A DNA stretch of 64,000 nucleotides from Ruminococcus difficilis (GCF_016680995.1 NZ_JAEQMG010000040.1:124001-188000); one strand, 5' to 3'; numbered from the stretch's first letter, positions 26,581-36,545 are shown. Notes: generated by a model not told the origin, from the letters alone. Numbers and translations: made by a program.

Positions 26581-26626
26581 AAAACACAGCTTCGGCGTTA
26601 TAAAGATAACGCCGAAGCTGTGTTTT
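26581..26626. terminator. Strong bidirectional terminator
   Basis: A perfect 21-bp stem with loop AAAG, starting AAAACACAGC and ending GCTGTGTTTT. It serves the HD/Hsp90 gene and probably also the convergent recombinase gene. Confidence 0.85.
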
Positions 26627-26715
26627 AGGATAAGTTATGGTTTTATGATTTCTTTAATAATACTTATTATCCAGTGATTAATATACAAGCAGAATTCAGT
26701 TTTCAAATAAAGGGA

Positions 26716-27642
26716 TTATTGGATTTCCATTTTATTTCTGGGATGTTTTGTGGCAAGTATTATTTTTTGTTTGCTTATACTTGTATGGGTGTATATTTGT
26801 GTCGTGGTTATAGAACTGTGACCAAGCATTTGCTGGATATATCGGATATCCACACCTTCCTCAAGCAAAAGTGTAGCAAATGAATGACGAAACATATGGG
26901 GAGTAATATGCTGAGTTATTCTGGCTTTCTTAGCATAGTTACTAATCATATATCTCACAGATTGTTCTGAAAGGGGATTGTTTCGCCGGTTGACAAAGAA
27001 AAATCTATTATTATCATTCTGTGTTTTGTCTATGTAAAGATCTAATAATTGTTGAACTTTAGAATTACAAATCTGAATAAGCCGTTCTTTTGAACCTTTT
27101 CCATTTATCCTTATGATGTAGTCGTTACGATCAATCTGATCCAAATTCAGTGAACAAAGCTCAGAAATCCTCATTCCTGTTACGAACAACAATTCCAAAA
27201 TCAATGCATTTCTTAAAGCAATCTTTTGACTGTAGACAGTAGTAGCAAGCTTGATTTGTTCATAGGCATAACATATGATTGCTTTAATACTATTTAGAGG
27301 AATTGTTTTTGGTAGTATAAAAGGCTCTTTATATTTGATTTGAATTTTATGAAAAGGATTATTCTCTATGATATCCTCTAACTCAAGATAATGAAAAAAA
27401 GCTTTGAGTGATGCTATCTTTCTTTTTACACTCTTAGGTTTATAGTGGTCGTGTAGTTCTTCGATGTAACTCTCTATTGCTTGTTTACCACGCCACTCCA
27501 TATCATTCTTTTCAATGTAATTCTTATACTGCCGAAGATCAATACGGTAAGACTTAATTGTTTTGCTGTTAAGATTCTTTCTATTATGACAAAAGCATAT
27601 ATAATCATCTATCATTTGATTGTTATTTTCGAAAGGTTCCAT
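26716..27642 (-). CDS. Tyrosine recombinase / XerD-like integrase
   Basis: 308 residues. The N-terminal SAM-like core-binding domain is at about 1-100 (NSKTIKSYRIDLRQYKNYI, KRKIASLKAFFHYLE). The catalytic domain shows Arg in VTGMRISELCSLNLDQID, Lys in NGKGSKERLIQI, H-x-x-R in HMFRHSFATLLLEEGVDI, His in MLGHSSITTTQIYTH, and the nucleophile Tyr in QIYTH. All catalytic residues are present. The size suits a small XerC/D-like integrase of a genomic island. It lies at the left edge of the most AT-rich segment (26.6-36.2 kb) and may have mobilised it. No att repeats could be identified by eye. Confidence 0.9.
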   Translation of the reverse strand: MEPFENNNQMIDDYICFCHNRKNLNSKTIKSYRIDLRQYKNYIEKNDMEWRGKQAIESYIEELHDHYKPKSVKRKIASLKAFFHYLELEDIIENNPFHKIQIKYKEPFILPKTIPLNSIKAIICYAYEQIKLATTVYSQKIALRNALILELLFVTGMRISELCSLNLDQIDRNDYIIRINGKGSKERLIQICNSKVQQLLDLYIDKTQNDNNRFFFVNRRNNPLSEQSVRYMISNYAKKARITQHITPHMFRHSFATLLLEEGVDIRYIQQMLGHSSITTTQIYTHTSISKQKIILATKHPRNKMEIQ

Positions 27643-27903
27643 ATCAAATCTCCTAAATAATGAATTTAAGATAATTATGCAATGAAACTGGGATTTAGTC
27701 TACACCAAGCTGAGTAATTATTTATAGATTGTCGAAGTTTACAAATGAGTATATGATTTTTAGTATACTTTAAATAAATCAATGTTCCAAAGTTTTGCAA
27801 TATCATGCATTTATCGACGCATTTTTATAGAGTATAATGTTGTTATAGGAATATATAGATTAAATGAGGGATAATATTCAGTTATCTAATATAGAGGTTT
27901 GAT

Positions 27904-28632
27904 ATGGTATATGGCATAATTATGGCAGGCGGAAAAGGATTAAGGATGAATTCAAACATTCCAAAGCAGTATATGATTCTTGATGATAAGCCGATACTAG
28001 TTCATACAGTTGAAGCATTCTTATGCTCTAACTTGTTCAATATAGTATACATAGTCATTGGAAATGTGTGGAAAGAATATACCAACGAATTATTACTAAA
28101 GTACTTTTCCAAACCTCAGCTTGATAAAATAAAGCTTTATCCTTGTGAACCCTTAAGTAGAACGTATTCGTTGTCTCAAGCTATAAACAATATAGTCAAT
28201 TAATTAGAAACATCAAATGAGGATATAGCTATTGTTCATGACGCTGATCGACCTTTTGTTACTAATGAAGTTCTGATTGATTGTATTGATAAAGCCGAAC
28301 GAAACAAAGTGGCATTAGCTGTGATTCCTTCTGAAGAAACTATGTATATAATAGATAACAAAGGTTTTTTAGCGGACAGTATTGGAAAGGATATAATCAG
28401 AACTGGTCAAAGTCCATTTGGTAGCAAGTTAACTATAATGCATTGCATACTAAACTCATTTTCAAAAGAAGAACTTATAAAGCCAATGACAATATCTCAA
28501 TTATATATAAAAAGGAAAATACCAATTAGTATCTCTAATGGTTCGAAAAAGATTTTTAAATTCACAACGAAAGACGATTTATTATATGCAGAATATATTA
28601 AAAAGTCTTCAGGACTAGGGGGCAAAATATGA
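27904..28632 (+). pseudogene. TarI/IspD-like cytidylyltransferase gene with an internal stop
   Basis: The frame from the ATG at 27904 encodes a typical IspD/TarI nucleotidyltransferase: [11 protein letters not shown]...IPKQY, then [12 protein letters not shown], then after the break IVHDADRPFVT, IRTGQSPFGSKL and FKFTTKDDLLYAE. It is cut by TAA at 28201-28203 (codon 100). The same frame resumes at once and runs to 28632. A single base change accounts for this. [12 protein letters not shown] and the [10 protein letters not shown] region look more like TarI (polyol-phosphate cytidylyltransferase) than IspD. Its end overlaps the carbamoyltransferase start (ATGA), so the two genes were coupled. 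Confidence 0.7.
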
Positions 28633-30308
28633 AACTATCATTAGGAATACATATAGGTCATGACAGAGGCGCATGTCTTATAAAAGACGGAAAAGTTATT
28701 GCTGCATTATCGCAGGAAAGAATAGATCGTATTAAACACTCTCAATCCTTAAATATTCCATTTGAAACAATTGACGCTTTGTTAGAATACTGCCATTTAA
28801 CCATAGCAGATATTTCTTGCGTTGGATTATCTGCAGTAGCTATCGAAAATGACGATATATACAACACGTATAAAAACAAGTTCTTTAGTTATTACAAATG
28901 CGAGTATAAACCTTTTTTTCTTGTGCATCATCATGATGCACATGCTTATTCAACATACTATTCATCAGGATTTGATGAAAGTATGATATTTGTTTTTGAC
29001 GGTGGTGGAGATTTTACCGAATCAATGCAAGAATCAGAAACAATATATTTAGCCAGTCATAATAATATTTCATGCATTGATAGACGACTTCAAAATCTAG
29101 CGGTTCGTCATATGAAAGATCCTATCAATCACCTTATTCCATTTATGCCAAAATATGTTCAGAATCTCGAAATGAGTTTGGCGAGGAAGTACTCTCAAAT
29201 AACTCATTTGCTGGGCTTTGGGTTTGGGCAAGAAGGAAAAACAATGGGATTAGCTTCCTATGGAAAACCTATAGTAGATTTAAGCAACGCAGATTATAAA
29301 ACGCTTGGTTTTTCATTGACATATAAAGATATTATTAAAGATTTGTTTGTTATGCAGCAACGAAGCGGCAAGGATTTTCAAGACTTTCTATATTCAGAAA
29401 GGGAAAATATCGCTGCTACCGTACAAGCACTTATCGAAAAGGCTGTTATCTCTTTGATTCAAAACTATACACAAAGATACGGAATAAAAAACGTCTGCCT
29501 TGCCGGTGGATTATTTCTGAACTGCTTGACAAATCACAAAATCATTGAAAAGTGTAATCTAAGCGATGTTTTTATCCTGCCGGCTTCGGGTGATGACGGA
29601 CAAGCTCTCGGCAGCGCATACTATGCTTATACAAAAATGTATGGAACAAACACCGAATTTGAAATCGAACTGCCGTACTTAGGGTTATCATATGATGATA
29701 GCTACATTGAAAAAGAAATTAAAGAGAAAAGACTTAAATATAGAAAACATGAGGATGGCGAACTAATTAAGAAAATAGCAGGATACATCTATGATAGTAA
29801 AATAATAGCATTTCACAGAGGAAGATCTGAAATCGGACCAAGAGCACTTTGCCATAGAAGTATTCTGGCAAATCCAACTAACAAGAATATGAAGGATATT
29901 CTTAATTATCGTGTGAAACACAGAGAGCCTTTTCGCCCCTTTGCTCCTACAGTTGTAGACGAAGAACAATACAACTACTTTGACTTAAAGCATTCGTCTG
30001 AGTATATGCTGTTAGCTACAACTGTAAAAGATGAATATCGATCGGATTTAACTGCTATTACACACGTAGATAATACAGCTAGAATCCAAAGTGTTGCAAA
30101 GGATAAAGAGCCATTCTTGCACGCGTTACTAATGGAAATAAAAGCTAAAACTGGATATCCTATTGTTCTCAATACTTCATTTAATGTTGCAGGGGAACCC
30201 ATCGTGGAATCCCCTTTGGATGCATTAAACACCTTTTTAAAAACAGATATCGATATTCTTGTTTTAGGTAATTTTATAATAGAAAAAGAAACTATGTTAG
30301 AGCAATGA
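28629..30308 (+). CDS. NodU/CmcH/TobZ-type carbamoyltransferase
   Basis: 559 residues. The N-terminal Kae1-like fold has LSLGIHIGHDRGACLIKDGKVIAA and ALSQERIDRIKHS, the metal-site VHHHDAHAYSTYY and the phosphate loop VFDGGGD. Then come CLAGGLFLNCLTNHKI and PASGDDGQALGSAYYA. The C-terminal YrdC-like part has HRGRSEIGPRALCHRSILANP, REPFRPFAPTVV and PIVLNTSFNVAGEPIV. These enzymes transfer a carbamoyl group from carbamoyl phosphate to a sugar or antibiotic hydroxyl. Coupled to the TarI-like gene, it could modify a surface polymer or nucleotide-sugar. It ends tail-to-tail, overlapping the STAND gene by 17 bp. Confidence 0.9.
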   Translation: MKLSLGIHIGHDRGACLIKDGKVIAALSQERIDRIKHSQSLNIPFETIDALLEYCHLTIADISCVGLSAVAIENDDIYNTYKNKFFSYYKCEYKPFFLVHHHDAHAYSTYYSSGFDESMIFVFDGGGDFTESMQESETIYLASHNNISCIDRRLQNLAVRHMKDPINHLIPFMPKYVQNLEMSLARKYSQITHLLGFGFGQEGKTMGLASYGKPIVDLSNADYKTLGFSLTYKDIIKDLFVMQQRSGKDFQDFLYSERENIAATVQALIEKAVISLIQNYTQRYGIKNVCLAGGLFLNCLTNHKIIEKCNLSDVFILPASGDDGQALGSAYYAYTKMYGTNTEFEIELPYLGLSYDDSYIEKEIKEKRLKYRKHEDGELIKKIAGYIYDSKIIAFHRGRSEIGPRALCHRSILANPTNKNMKDILNYRVKHREPFRPFAPTVVDEEQYNYFDLKHSSEYMLLATTVKDEYRSDLTAITHVDNTARIQSVAKDKEPFLHALLMEIKAKTGYPIVLNTSFNVAGEPIVESPLDALNTFLKTDIDILVLGNFIIEKETMLEQ

Positions 30309-33300
30309 AATAACCTGTTTCATTATCTTTTAAAAAATCATTTTGATAGGCGTTAGAGAAAAAGAATTTACTGCTTTTTGCTTTTTTGTAGAATTCCAAT
30401 ATTTGCCTATCGCCAACTTCTTTGGGGATAAGTTTATTATACTCTGACATATTATCTTTTCCATAGTACTGTATTTTAGTAATTTTCTCAATAAAAACAC
30501 GTTCCGAGTTGTGCCTGCTCCAGAAAAAGCCAATATTGCAAATTGCCAAGATATTACTATAACATATGTTTTTGTATCCTAAGTATAATAAACCTTGTTG
30601 TTGTAATATAGCGTATACAGTTTCAAAATACTTTCTCGTTTCATCAACAGGAATTTGCTGTTTAGCTGATATAATAGCAAGCAAATTATATAGTTGCCAC
30701 ATATAACTGGGAATTCCAAATTTAATGCTATAATCTATAGCTGCAATTGCTTTCTCTTTCGCTTGGTTTATATCTTCTGAGTCACCTCTTTTTAAGAAAA
30801 TAGCTGATAACAACATTAAACTCTGTATTATTGCTCTGTTAAAGCCGCTATTCAAGGCATATTGGTTAAGCAAGACTACATCATTTATTATTTCATCAAA
30901 AGATGGGAACATGTTGTATGAGAAATCCAGAATGGCATGATAAATACTATTATTTAATTTTATTCGTGGAGATGGATAGTTTTCTATTATTTTATCTACA
31001 TTAATTAAAGCATTTTTGCACTTCTGATAGTCATTTAAATAGAATAACTTTGAACGTGTTCTATAAGAAATCGCAAGATTAGTATAGAGTTTAGAATCAT
31101 TGGCTATAGCGATGGACATATTGTTATAGTTTTCAGCTATATCATGGCAATTAAACTTAATATATATAGCAGAAAGCCTATCTACAACATCAAAGAGTGT
31201 TTTGTTATCCAGATTATTATTCGATTTAAACCATATAGACTGTAACTCATGTAAAACAAGACTGCCATCAGTATTTTTGCCGGAGTTTAATAATGCATGA
31301 GCTTTTTGAGACATAATTGATGAAATGAATTTTATATCATCCTTAAGCGCTTTGGATTTAGCTGCTAATTTAAGACAATAATCGCATTCCTCAGCAGCAT
31401 TATATGGTATCATATAATGAAGTGTAATATAAATTCTTATATTTAATATTGACTTAATTTCTTCTATATATTTACTATCCTTTTTAAATACCTCATATGC
31501 ATCGTATAGAAAGTCATATATGGTAATGTCAATATTTATATTTGATAAGCCTTGATATCCTTTTATTAATTCAATTAACGGTTGGAATTTTATTTTTGCA
31601 TCTGATACCTGTTTATTCCAAAGATAAAGTCTGCCAATAAAGAAATCTGAAAGATCACAGTCTGAGTAATTCAATTTGGATATTATTATGGATGCTATTT
31701 TTTTCTTTATTCTATTATTATTATTAATCTGTTGTTTAATATATAGAAGCAGACTTTCATGTACATATTTATAGGAACCATTTTCAAAGATAATGAATCC
31801 GTTGTTTTCCAGGTACGGAATTATTTCAAATTGCTCGTCAAAGAGTTTTAATGCCGTATCCTTATTTATTTCACCTTCATATACAGATAGAATATATAAG
31901 AATTCAAGATAATTGTTAGCGTTATTACTATTCTTTGTTAAGTGATTTATCCTGCACTTATAAATCTGTTCTATTCCTTGGGGAATATACTTTTTCGAAC
32001 TAAATGATGAAACATCTTCTATTGCTACAGTATTCTTATTCCTAATATATACCAGTTCTTCGCCTATAAGATATTCAACATATTGAATTATATAGAGAGG
32101 ATTATTCATGCTCTTTTCGAGCAAAACACTTAATGCACTATCCGGTATATTATTGATAATACTTATTATTAATTTTCTTGTATCTTCTTGTTTTAATGGT
32201 CTAACTTTATGAAAACAATCATCAGATAGATTATTCTCTGTCCAGTTAACGAAATGCAAATAATCTATATTTCCAAATCCATAATCTGTCCTTCCCGAAA
32301 TTATAATGTAAACACTCTTTTTATGTACAGCAAGTTTTTTGATTTCAACGATCAAATTCTTTTGAGCATAATGAAAATCATCTATTATGATAAGATTTTT
32401 TATGTAAGTATCTTTACTGTTTATTATTTCATTTGACAGCGAATCAATTGTTGTACCGGATTCTTCATTATTGTTGCTTTTACTTCTTAGAAACCTAATA
32501 ATCTTTTCGATAGTAGTTTTATTATCTTTTTTCAGAGAACACTTAAAGATATTAAAACTTGTTCCTTTAATATCTTTTATAATCTCACTTATTATTCTTG
32601 TCTTTCCAACCCCGGAATCACCCCAAACGCAGTAAAGCTTATTTTCAGAATTAGAATTAATCCTTTTCTTTATAATTTCTTTAATATACTCGTGTTGTTC
32701 TCCAATAAAGGGAGGCTCAAAATACTCATTTAGTTTAGTACCATCAACAAGAATAAAACTCTCATTTTCGTTTCTTGTAATTCTAAACGCTAATGTATCC
32801 AGTCCGCCTCTAAATTCACTCGTGACACAAATCATTCTCGAATAGCTTTTCTTTGGATCAATTATAAACTGGATGCCATCATCATCAATCATCCAATTTA
32901 TGTCTGAAACTAAGTCTAAACTGCAACTCTGAACGGAGGATCCATAATTTCTGAATAAGAAATAGATTTCATATCTATTTTCAATATCATCTCCAACTGA
33001 AATAATCTGATATTCTCCGTAGAAATCATCATTTTCGGTTTCGTATAAAGGTATATTATTAAACAGGCTATCATGCTTGTTTTTTAAGGCTTTTGCCAAT
33101 AAATACTGATCAATTAAGATAAACTCTATATTATCTCCCAGCTCTTCTTTTACAAGATGATAAGTGTACGGAAGTATTTCAGAATTTGTTACTAAAATAA
33201 AATAGTCTATTTTCTTACGCTTATTTTTAACCGCGCTGGGAATAATCTTTTCAAATCTTAAATTTGGATAATTCGTGCTTTTACATTCAATGTGTATTGT

Positions 33301-33552
33301 AATGGAATCCTTTCCACGTTTGTGCAGAGAGATTCCCAAAAGCGATTTGATGTTCACAGGAGATGAAATTACAATATCTTTTCCGCCGTCATTACTTCTT
33401 GGTGTTTGTTCTATTCTCAGTCCTGAATCAAAGTAAATACTTAGTTCGTTAGTGATAATAGTATAAATGCTGTCTTCAAAAGCGTTTCCTAAACTATCTC
33501 CCAAATCCCACGGTAAATTATGTTGATTACCTATCAGATGCTTTTTTCCCAT
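30292..33552 (-). CDS. Mrr-like nuclease - STAND NTPase (Avs-like defence protein)
   Basis: 1086 residues. Residues 1-140 look like an Mrr-type PD-(D/E)xK nuclease: SLGNAFEDSIYTII, GGKDIVI (D59) and IHIECKSTN (E89, K91). A STAND-type NTPase follows, with P-loop VWGDSGVGKTRIISEII (about 305-322), Walker B LIIIDDFHYAQ (about 390) and KSVYIIISGRTDYGFG. The C-terminal 450 residues are helical and TPR-like, suited to ligand recognition. This is the architecture of Avs antiviral STAND proteins, whose C-terminal repeats bind phage proteins and whose N-terminal nuclease then degrades DNA. The trigger cannot be told from sequence. It is highly AT-rich, unlike the flanks, indicating horizontal transfer. 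Confidence 0.75.
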   Translation of the reverse strand: MGKKHLIGNQHNLPWDLGDSLGNAFEDSIYTIITNELSIYFDSGLRIEQTPRSNDGGKDIVISSPVNIKSLLGISLHKRGKDSITIHIECKSTNYPNLRFEKIIPSAVKNKRKKIDYFILVTNSEILPYTYHLVKEELGDNIEFILIDQYLLAKALKNKHDSLFNNIPLYETENDDFYGEYQIISVGDDIENRYEIYFLFRNYGSSVQSCSLDLVSDINWMIDDDGIQFIIDPKKSYSRMICVTSEFRGGLDTLAFRITRNENESFILVDGTKLNEYFEPPFIGEQHEYIKEIIKKRINSNSENKLYCVWGDSGVGKTRIISEIIKDIKGTSFNIFKCSLKKDNKTTIEKIIRFLRSKSNNNEESGTTIDSLSNEIINSKDTYIKNLIIIDDFHYAQKNLIVEIKKLAVHKKSVYIIISGRTDYGFGNIDYLHFVNWTENNLSDDCFHKVRPLKQEDTRKLIISIINNIPDSALSVLLEKSMNNPLYIIQYVEYLIGEELVYIRNKNTVAIEDVSSFSSKKYIPQGIEQIYKCRINHLTKNSNNANNYLEFLYILSVYEGEINKDTALKLFDEQFEIIPYLENNGFIIFENGSYKYVHESLLLYIKQQINNNNRIKKKIASIIISKLNYSDCDLSDFFIGRLYLWNKQVSDAKIKFQPLIELIKGYQGLSNINIDITIYDFLYDAYEVFKKDSKYIEEIKSILNIRIYITLHYMIPYNAAEECDYCLKLAAKSKALKDDIKFISSIMSQKAHALLNSGKNTDGSLVLHELQSIWFKSNNNLDNKTLFDVVDRLSAIYIKFNCHDIAENYNNMSIAIANDSKLYTNLAISYRTRSKLFYLNDYQKCKNALINVDKIIENYPSPRIKLNNSIYHAILDFSYNMFPSFDEIINDVVLLNQYALNSGFNRAIIQSLMLLSAIFLKRGDSEDINQAKEKAIAAIDYSIKFGIPSYMWQLYNLLAIISAKQQIPVDETRKYFETVYAILQQQGLLYLGYKNICYSNILAICNIGFFWSRHNSERVFIEKITKIQYYGKDNMSEYNKLIPKEVGDRQILEFYKKAKSSKFFFSNAYQNDFLKDNETGYFIALT

Positions 33553-33646
33553 TGATTATCACCTTTATTAGATAACTGAATATTATCCTTTATTAATCGG
33601 AAAACATATAGTTGATATAAATAATAAATAGAAAGCGAGTGTTTAA

Positions 33647-34675
33647 ATGCAAATACTTAATAATTCAATTAGAATAATTGATTACGAAAATGAAAGAGTA
33701 TATACCAGAGAAACACCGGACGCATTTAATGAATACATTTCGGAGTTAATATCTCATATAAACAGTAATAATAACGTGCGAGCATATAAGACAATCTCTA
33801 ATTCCACTGAGGTTATTTCATGTGTTCTTGAGATATTGGAAGATAAAGACAACTCGGAACTATTTGCAATAAAGAACGACATAATTGCAGATAGATTGCT
33901 TAGAAAAGAAAAAGAAGCCCAAAGCCATGTTGGTAGAATGAATATTAATGTTCGTAAAGGTAGTTTGATTCAAGCGCTTCTTTTTGATCAAGAAAACCAG
34001 ACCGATCAGTATTTAATTGCAAAAGTTGAACACAGTGAGTTTGTTGATGACTCTGATTACAGTTTTAAAACTGGATTCTCTAAAGATAAAAAGACAATTT
34101 GGAAATCGTGTTTGATAGATTTGTTCAATCCGGAAGCAGAAACATTTGATGTAAAAATATACTCAGATACGAAAGCAAAATACTGGAGTATAGATTTTTT
34201 AGAGTTAGTTGAACTGATTAATGACGAGACAAATACAGTAAATGCTTTTAAGGCTGTTGAGGGATTTCTAAACCGTAATATTAAGCGTTCTTCAAAGCAA
34301 GACTATACTGTGATAAGAAATGCCTTTATTTCATATATGAAAAGAAATGAGCATATTGACTACAGAACTATGGTGGATACAGTTTTGGAGAATTATGTTC
34401 CTTATGATCTTGACAAAGAACGATTAGATGATTACAGAAACAAGTTGTATGATCTGCCAAACAAAAAAGGTTTTGATCACCAGTTTAATTCTATTCCGAC
34501 TGCAATCAATGCTAGGATCGGCAAAGTATATAAAGTTACAAGCGGAATTGAAGTTAAGATTACCGATTCGATTCCGGATTTAAAGGGAACTATAAAAGCC
34601 TTTCAAGCAGAAAACGGAGTCCGTTATTTGAAGATTAAAGTTACAAATGACGATACATATGATAGTTTTAAATAG
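33647..34675 (+). CDS. Nucleoid-associated protein NdpA-like (YejK family)
   Basis: 342 residues, divergent from the STAND gene. The layout follows the YejK/NdpA family: an N-terminal mixed domain, a central GSLIQALLFDQENQTDQYLI and AKVEHSEFVDDSDYSFKTGF segment (the YLLVA.l-type strand pair), a helical insert and a C-terminal strand ending YLKIKVTND. NdpA proteins bind the nucleoid. Kiwa's KwaB has been likened to this fold class, but I see no firm KwaB signature. The next gene, three bases downstream, encodes a membrane protein, so a DNA-associated plus membrane-associated pair is likely. Similarity was judged by eye. Confidence 0.5.
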   Translation: MQILNNSIRIIDYENERVYTRETPDAFNEYISELISHINSNNNVRAYKTISNSTEVISCVLEILEDKDNSELFAIKNDIIADRLLRKEKEAQSHVGRMNINVRKGSLIQALLFDQENQTDQYLIAKVEHSEFVDDSDYSFKTGFSKDKKTIWKSCLIDLFNPEAETFDVKIYSDTKAKYWSIDFLELVELINDETNTVNAFKAVEGFLNRNIKRSSKQDYTVIRNAFISYMKRNEHIDYRTMVDTVLENYVPYDLDKERLDDYRNKLYDLPNKKGFDHQFNSIPTAINARIGKVYKVTSGIEVKITDSIPDLKGTIKAFQAENGVRYLKIKVTNDDTYDSFK

Positions 34676-34678
34676 CTT

Positions 34679-36178
34679 TTGTTAAGGAGAGCTTTCATGT
34701 TTGATATACAATCGTTTATCGAAGCCGTCTTTCAATCAAATATAACCAATTTTTCAGAACGCGTCTCAACTTGCCAAATAGAGATTACGGTTTCAAAAAG
34801 CCATCTTCCTGTATACAATGATTTAATTAATTGTATCAATGCAATTAGTTTTAAAAATAAGGTTCAAATTGATATCACGAATCCAGATGAAGAAGTACTG
34901 TTTCTGTCGGATAGTGATAAAAAAAGTGAGTGTGAATATAACGACTATCTCTCACATGCAGAGGAAGATGATGATTTTGACGTTTTAATCAGTATTGAAA
35001 AAGTAATAGTCGATAACCGATTTGTTGTATACAATTATAAGGCTTTTACCGAGGATATATTAGATAACTCTATATTTGAGATAATGGCTGTTTTCAGCAA
35101 TTTTCTACAGGAACGGGATTCTCTTATTGTTTATGTTTTGGATGAGAGTATTTTTTGGAGCACAAAAACAGTAATGTTTACAAGTAATTCCGACTCTTGT
35201 TTTGCAGAATCTATTAATAGAGCAAGTCGGATTGAAACATGCTCACTTTCTTCTTTTTTTCAGAGTACGGGTAATTTTAAACTTCTTCCGGACGATTTTG
35301 ATATTATTAATAATACTAAGAACAATCCTTATAAAACAGTTTTTAACAGGCTCAGAACGATTTTATCCATTTGCTATATTGCATCATCGTCAACTATTGA
35401 TAATACTCACGTTAAATGTATAATTAACGGACAAAGAAGTATTACTTTTGAGAGGCGTCTGGAAGACGTAAACAATAGCAAAACACTGTACGATATATAC
35501 ATTTGGATTTTTACAGATGGCAACATTGTAGACAAAGCTGTTATTGCTAGAAATATTATTAGTCTACATTGTAAATACTGTAGTATTCTCGATATTGATT
35601 CATCGGTTTTCATCTCAATTATTTCAAGTTACAGGCTTTATCTTAAAGAAAATGTCTCACAATACTTGGAGGCAAAGACAAAGGTTTCGGAGTTTATCAG
35701 TACGATCGGGAGCAAAATGACAGAGAGCGCGTATGAATTATTGAATGATTTCAAGAAGAATATAATTGCAATATTTAGCTTTTTTCTAACTGTTATCCTG
35801 GTGAACGTGGTTTCGGAACACCCTTTGGAAAACTTGCTTACAAGAGAAATCACTGTAATTATGGAGTTGATTCTCTTAGGATCACTTGCATACTATTTTA
35901 TTTCGCTGATTCAATCTATATCAAGGGTCAAAGGAATACAAAAGAGCTATTATTCTTTACGTAGCAACTATGTAGGGGTATTTCTACCTGAAGAAATAGA
36001 TGATATTTTTAACAAGGATAATGTGTTTTCGGAAAACCAAGAAGTAGTAAAAAAGAATCTAATTCTATTCTCGGCAATTTGGATTGGTTTTGTTATTATT
36101 GCATTTATCACAATTGAAATGACTAGTTCGGATCCGGTATTTAGACCATATATAAATAGATTGTTTGCCGAATGTTAG
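34679..36178 (+). CDS. Membrane-anchored partner of the NdpA-like protein, unknown family
   Basis: 499 residues from the TTG at 34679; the ATG at 34697 (MFDIQSF), just after AAGGAGAGC, is the more likely start, giving 493. Residues 1-360 are soluble with no recognised motif, apart from an acidic DDDFDVLISIEKVIVDNRFV region. Three transmembrane helices are near the C-terminus: IIAIFSFFLTVILVNVV (about 362-380), IMELILLGSLAYYFISLI (about 400-420) and LILFSAIWIGFVIIAFI (about 465-482). It is probably co-translated with the NdpA-like gene. A sensor or effector at the membrane is a guess from the pairing. Confidence 0.55.
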   Translation: MLRRAFMFDIQSFIEAVFQSNITNFSERVSTCQIEITVSKSHLPVYNDLINCINAISFKNKVQIDITNPDEEVLFLSDSDKKSECEYNDYLSHAEEDDDFDVLISIEKVIVDNRFVVYNYKAFTEDILDNSIFEIMAVFSNFLQERDSLIVYVLDESIFWSTKTVMFTSNSDSCFAESINRASRIETCSLSSFFQSTGNFKLLPDDFDIINNTKNNPYKTVFNRLRTILSICYIASSSTIDNTHVKCIINGQRSITFERRLEDVNNSKTLYDIYIWIFTDGNIVDKAVIARNIISLHCKYCSILDIDSSVFISIISSYRLYLKENVSQYLEAKTKVSEFISTIGSKMTESAYELLNDFKKNIIAIFSFFLTVILVNVVSEHPLENLLTREITVIMELILLGSLAYYFISLIQSISRVKGIQKSYYSLRSNYVGVFLPEEIDDIFNKDNVFSENQEVVKKNLILFSAIWIGFVIIAFITIEMTSSDPVFRPYINRLFAEC

Positions 36179-36183
36179 ATAGC

Positions 36184-36474
36184 TTATTCAGAACAAAACA
36201 CAAGCAACCACCTATGATAGATTGAATGTGCTATCATAGATGGTTGTTTTATCGTATGTGTTATATGATGAGATAGATTCTTTGAGCGAAAGCAACAGCT
36301 CCCGATACAAAAAAATATGCTGGAGGTAACGCGTGCTCCCTTCCTTACTGTGCTGACAAAACGATCAAAACCACATTCATCTTGATACTTCTTCATCAGT
36401 TGCGTGTTGTGAAGCAGCTCCTCAGATGAGCGCTGAATTCTTTCGGTGGTGTGATAAATGGTGTCCATGTTCAA
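36184..36474 (-). pseudogene. Truncated, frameshifted copy of the 51-kb hypothetical gene
   Basis: The first 45 residues (MDTIYHTTERIQRSSEELL, DECGFDRFVSTVRKGARVTS) match the intact 227-residue protein at 51041-51724. After SSIFF a shift in a T-run breaks the frame. The alternative frame continues the match as YRELLLSLKESI, then the gene ends in the repeat/terminator at 36206. The C-terminal two thirds are missing. Confidence 0.65.
36206..36262 (+). repeat. Terminator-like hairpin, copy A of a duplicated 65-bp segment
   Basis: AACCACCTATGATAG pairs with CTATCATAGATGGTT (one mismatch), followed by GTTTTATCGTATGTG. The hairpin and about 20 bp downstream recur at 46633-46698 in the same orientation. 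It terminates the membrane-protein gene. Confidence 0.65.
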
Positions 36475-36545
36475 TTCCTCCTTTTCGGATATTTACAGCA
36501 CAAGTGGTTTTGTTCGATGTTTTTTCGAGGCGTTTTACGAAGAAA

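Noticed and set aside
33647..36178. Calling the pair Kiwa (KwaA/KwaB)
   Set aside because: The membrane partner has a large soluble N-terminus and comes second, unlike KwaA; no firm KwaB signature is visible.
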